64,000 bases of DNA from an uncultured Paracoccaceae bacterium (lineage in GTDB: Bacteria > Pseudomonadota > Alphaproteobacteria > Rhodobacterales > Rhodobacteraceae). This document shows positions 62,328 to 64,000 of this stretch, one piece after another. The notes under the pieces are model-generated. The model searched no databases, was not told the DNA's origin, and was given only the letters and a program-made list of their open reading frames with translations. The position numbers were made by a program, and so were the translations under genes. Location of the stretch: assembly GCA_937924905.1 (NCBI GenBank), contig CALDUK010000016.1:1-64000 (forward strand), read 5' to 3'. Position 1 is the first letter of the stretch; each line of letters starts with the position of its first letter.

Positions 62328-63619
62328 AGGACAACGCCGCCGACGACACGGTTTTGGAACGCCTTGAGCAGGCGCTTGAGGGCGACAAACTGCCAAAAGC
62401 AGCTAAAGACTATGCGCGCCATCTGGTTCAGCGCTTGTCCCAACCTGTGCGCGTGTCTGTTCTGGGCAATCCCGGCAGCGGAAAGTCACAGCTTGTAAAC
62501 ATGTTCTTGGGCGATCACATCGTCCCGGAAGAAGCTTCGTTGCCAACCACGGAATACGCCTGGGGCGAAGAACCCCAGATGGTCATCACCTCGATTGATG
62601 GCAATGCCGTTAAAGTACACGGCGCAGATATGTCTGGAATTTCTGGCAGTAAGGCGGCATTTTTACGTGTCGAGATGCCCATCGAAATTCTAAAGCGGAT
62701 CAACCTGTTGGAGGTTGTCACCGATGGCACCGCCGAGGAATTGACCTCGGGGGTTGATTGGGTCGTACGGCGCACGGATATCGCCTTGTGGTGCACGCAG
62801 AAATTCGATGAGATTGAACAGGACGTTTGGCGCCGCGTGCCCGACAGTCTGAAAGATCACGCATTCATGGTGCTGACCAAGGCCGATGTACTGTCTTCGG
62901 CCCAACAGTTGTCGGCGCGCCTGGCTTCGCTGGAAACGGTGGTGGCGGAAGAGTTTCATTCGCTGTTCGCTGTGGCGACATTGCAAGCGATCCACGCCAA
63001 GGCCAATGCTACAGTTGACGAAGCACTGTTTCATGCCTCGGGCGGTGCGGCCGTCACCTCGGAAGTATTACGTCACGCTGAACGCGGCCGACGGGCCGAT
63101 TTCGATTCCGCACATATGTTTCTGGCCCGGTATCAGGCCGAAAAATCCGATGGTTCAGCCGCGCAAAAAACGCCCCCGCCAACAAAACCAAGAATCGAAC
63201 CGCGCGTCTCAAAGCCCGCACCCGTTTCCAAACCGGTCGTAGCAGTGGCTACAAAGCCCCCCGTTGAACCGGTGCGTGAACCTAAAACACCATCGGTTGA
63301 GAACGTGACATTGTTCACCGATGCCGTCCGGTTCTTGCGTCGACGTGGTGACACTTTGGCCGAAACAGCCGAAGGCCTGGGCGACGGCAAAGCCAGCGCT
63401 TTGATTGGCAACTGCGTTTCAGCTGTTGAACATCTGGTGGACTTGTTCAGTCAGGATGAAAGTGGTTGCCCGGTCGCGGATGCGTTCATTGATGAATTGG
63501 CCGAAGCGCAGGACATGATGGTTTTGATGCAGGTCGAAGACAAAGACGGCCCGGCTGCGGACGCGGTCACGCTTTTGCTTCAACTCAGACGCGATATGGA
63601 AATGCAGCTTGCGGCTTAA
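62324..63619 (+). CDS. GTPase domain protein (dynamin-like family)
   Basis: P-loop 'VSVLGNPGSGKSQLVNMFLGD', T(T) switch 'SLPTTEYAWG', 'MVLTKADVL' G4; Pro-rich linker then helical C-terminus. ATGA overlap with PP2C. Confidence 0.85.
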   Translation: MKDNAADDTVLERLEQALEGDKLPKAAKDYARHLVQRLSQPVRVSVLGNPGSGKSQLVNMFLGDHIVPEEASLPTTEYAWGEEPQMVITSIDGNAVKVHGADMSGISGSKAAFLRVEMPIEILKRINLLEVVTDGTAEELTSGVDWVVRRTDIALWCTQKFDEIEQDVWRRVPDSLKDHAFMVLTKADVLSSAQQLSARLASLETVVAEEFHSLFAVATLQAIHAKANATVDEALFHASGGAAVTSEVLRHAERGRRADFDSAHMFLARYQAEKSDGSAAQKTPPPTKPRIEPRVSKPAPVSKPVVAVATKPPVEPVREPKTPSVENVTLFTDAVRFLRRRGDTLAETAEGLGDGKASALIGNCVSAVEHLVDLFSQDESGCPVADAFIDELAEAQDMMVLMQVEDKDGPAADAVTLLLQLRRDMEMQLAA

Positions 63620-63759
63620 GAGGCAACAAACTGCTTGAAACAACGCCGATTGAACTGAAATGCGCCACAAAAACGCCATCTTAACCGGAATAAGTGACGG
63701 TGATGGGGACCGGGTAGTTCGGTTCGAAAAACAATCCTGGTGATGGTGCTGGCAGGACT

Positions 63760-64000
63760 ATGAATATGAACGTGGATGCGAATACCGTAACAGGGGCCGC
63801 TGCGACATCCGAAACCGCCCGGTTGATGGGGCAGGGTTTTGAGGACCTTGAGCCATTCCTGAACCGCTCGCGCGAGTTGCGGCAAGCTTTGGTGCGCCTC
63901 GGCAAAATCGGTGACAAGGCCACGAACCGTGCGGCCCGCAAATTGCACCAACAGTTAAAGCATGCTGAACCGTCAGTGACCATGATTGGTCAGGTAAAGG
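63760..64000 (+). CDS. N-terminus of a further protein, likely dynamin-family GTPase (truncated by window end)
   Basis: ATG at 63760: MNMNVDANTVTGAAATSETARLMGQGFEDLEPFLNRSRELRQALVRLGKIGDKATNRAARKLHQQLKHAEPSVTMIGQVK..., ending where a P-loop beta-strand would begin. Confidence 0.55.
   Translation, partial: MNMNVDANTVTGAAATSETARLMGQGFEDLEPFLNRSRELRQALVRLGKIGDKATNRAARKLHQQLKHAEPSVTMIGQVK

Overview
64 kb alphaproteobacterial (Rhodobacterales-like) chromosomal window, judged from gene content, codon usage and gene order. It opens with the 3' end of a 23S rRNA, then a 5S rRNA and tRNA-fMet. After that it is mostly housekeeping and metabolic DNA: leuA, nadE, uvrC, pgsA, moaDE, folC, accD, ilvD, ihfB, trpF, a PBP1A-type penicillin-binding protein, glnK-amtB, trxB, lgt, proC and tdk. 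Accessory material includes glycosyltransferase/FkbM and glycosyltransferase/sulfotransferase pairs, an oligopeptide-type ABC transporter next to a CocE/NonD hydrolase, a secreted protein with 18-19 MORN repeats, and an FeS-BCP (CryB-like) photolyase. The most interesting locus is at the right edge (58.1-64 kb). It is a tightly packed Ser/Thr kinase, FHA protein, PP2C phosphatase, small GTPase and dynamin-like cluster that runs off the window. It resembles the T6SS-type threonine-phosphorylation module, but no T6SS structural gene is visible. Other notable items: a leucine-rich leader peptide upstream of a cupin-leuA operon; a 53-aa membrane/zinc-ribbon ORF missing from the ORF track; two diverged paralogous small ORFs; a dispersed hairpin-containing intergenic repeat; an NtrC-like palindrome upstream of glnK; and a cluster of DnaA-box-like sites upstream of uvrC. 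All product calls come from reading motifs by eye; no database search was run.
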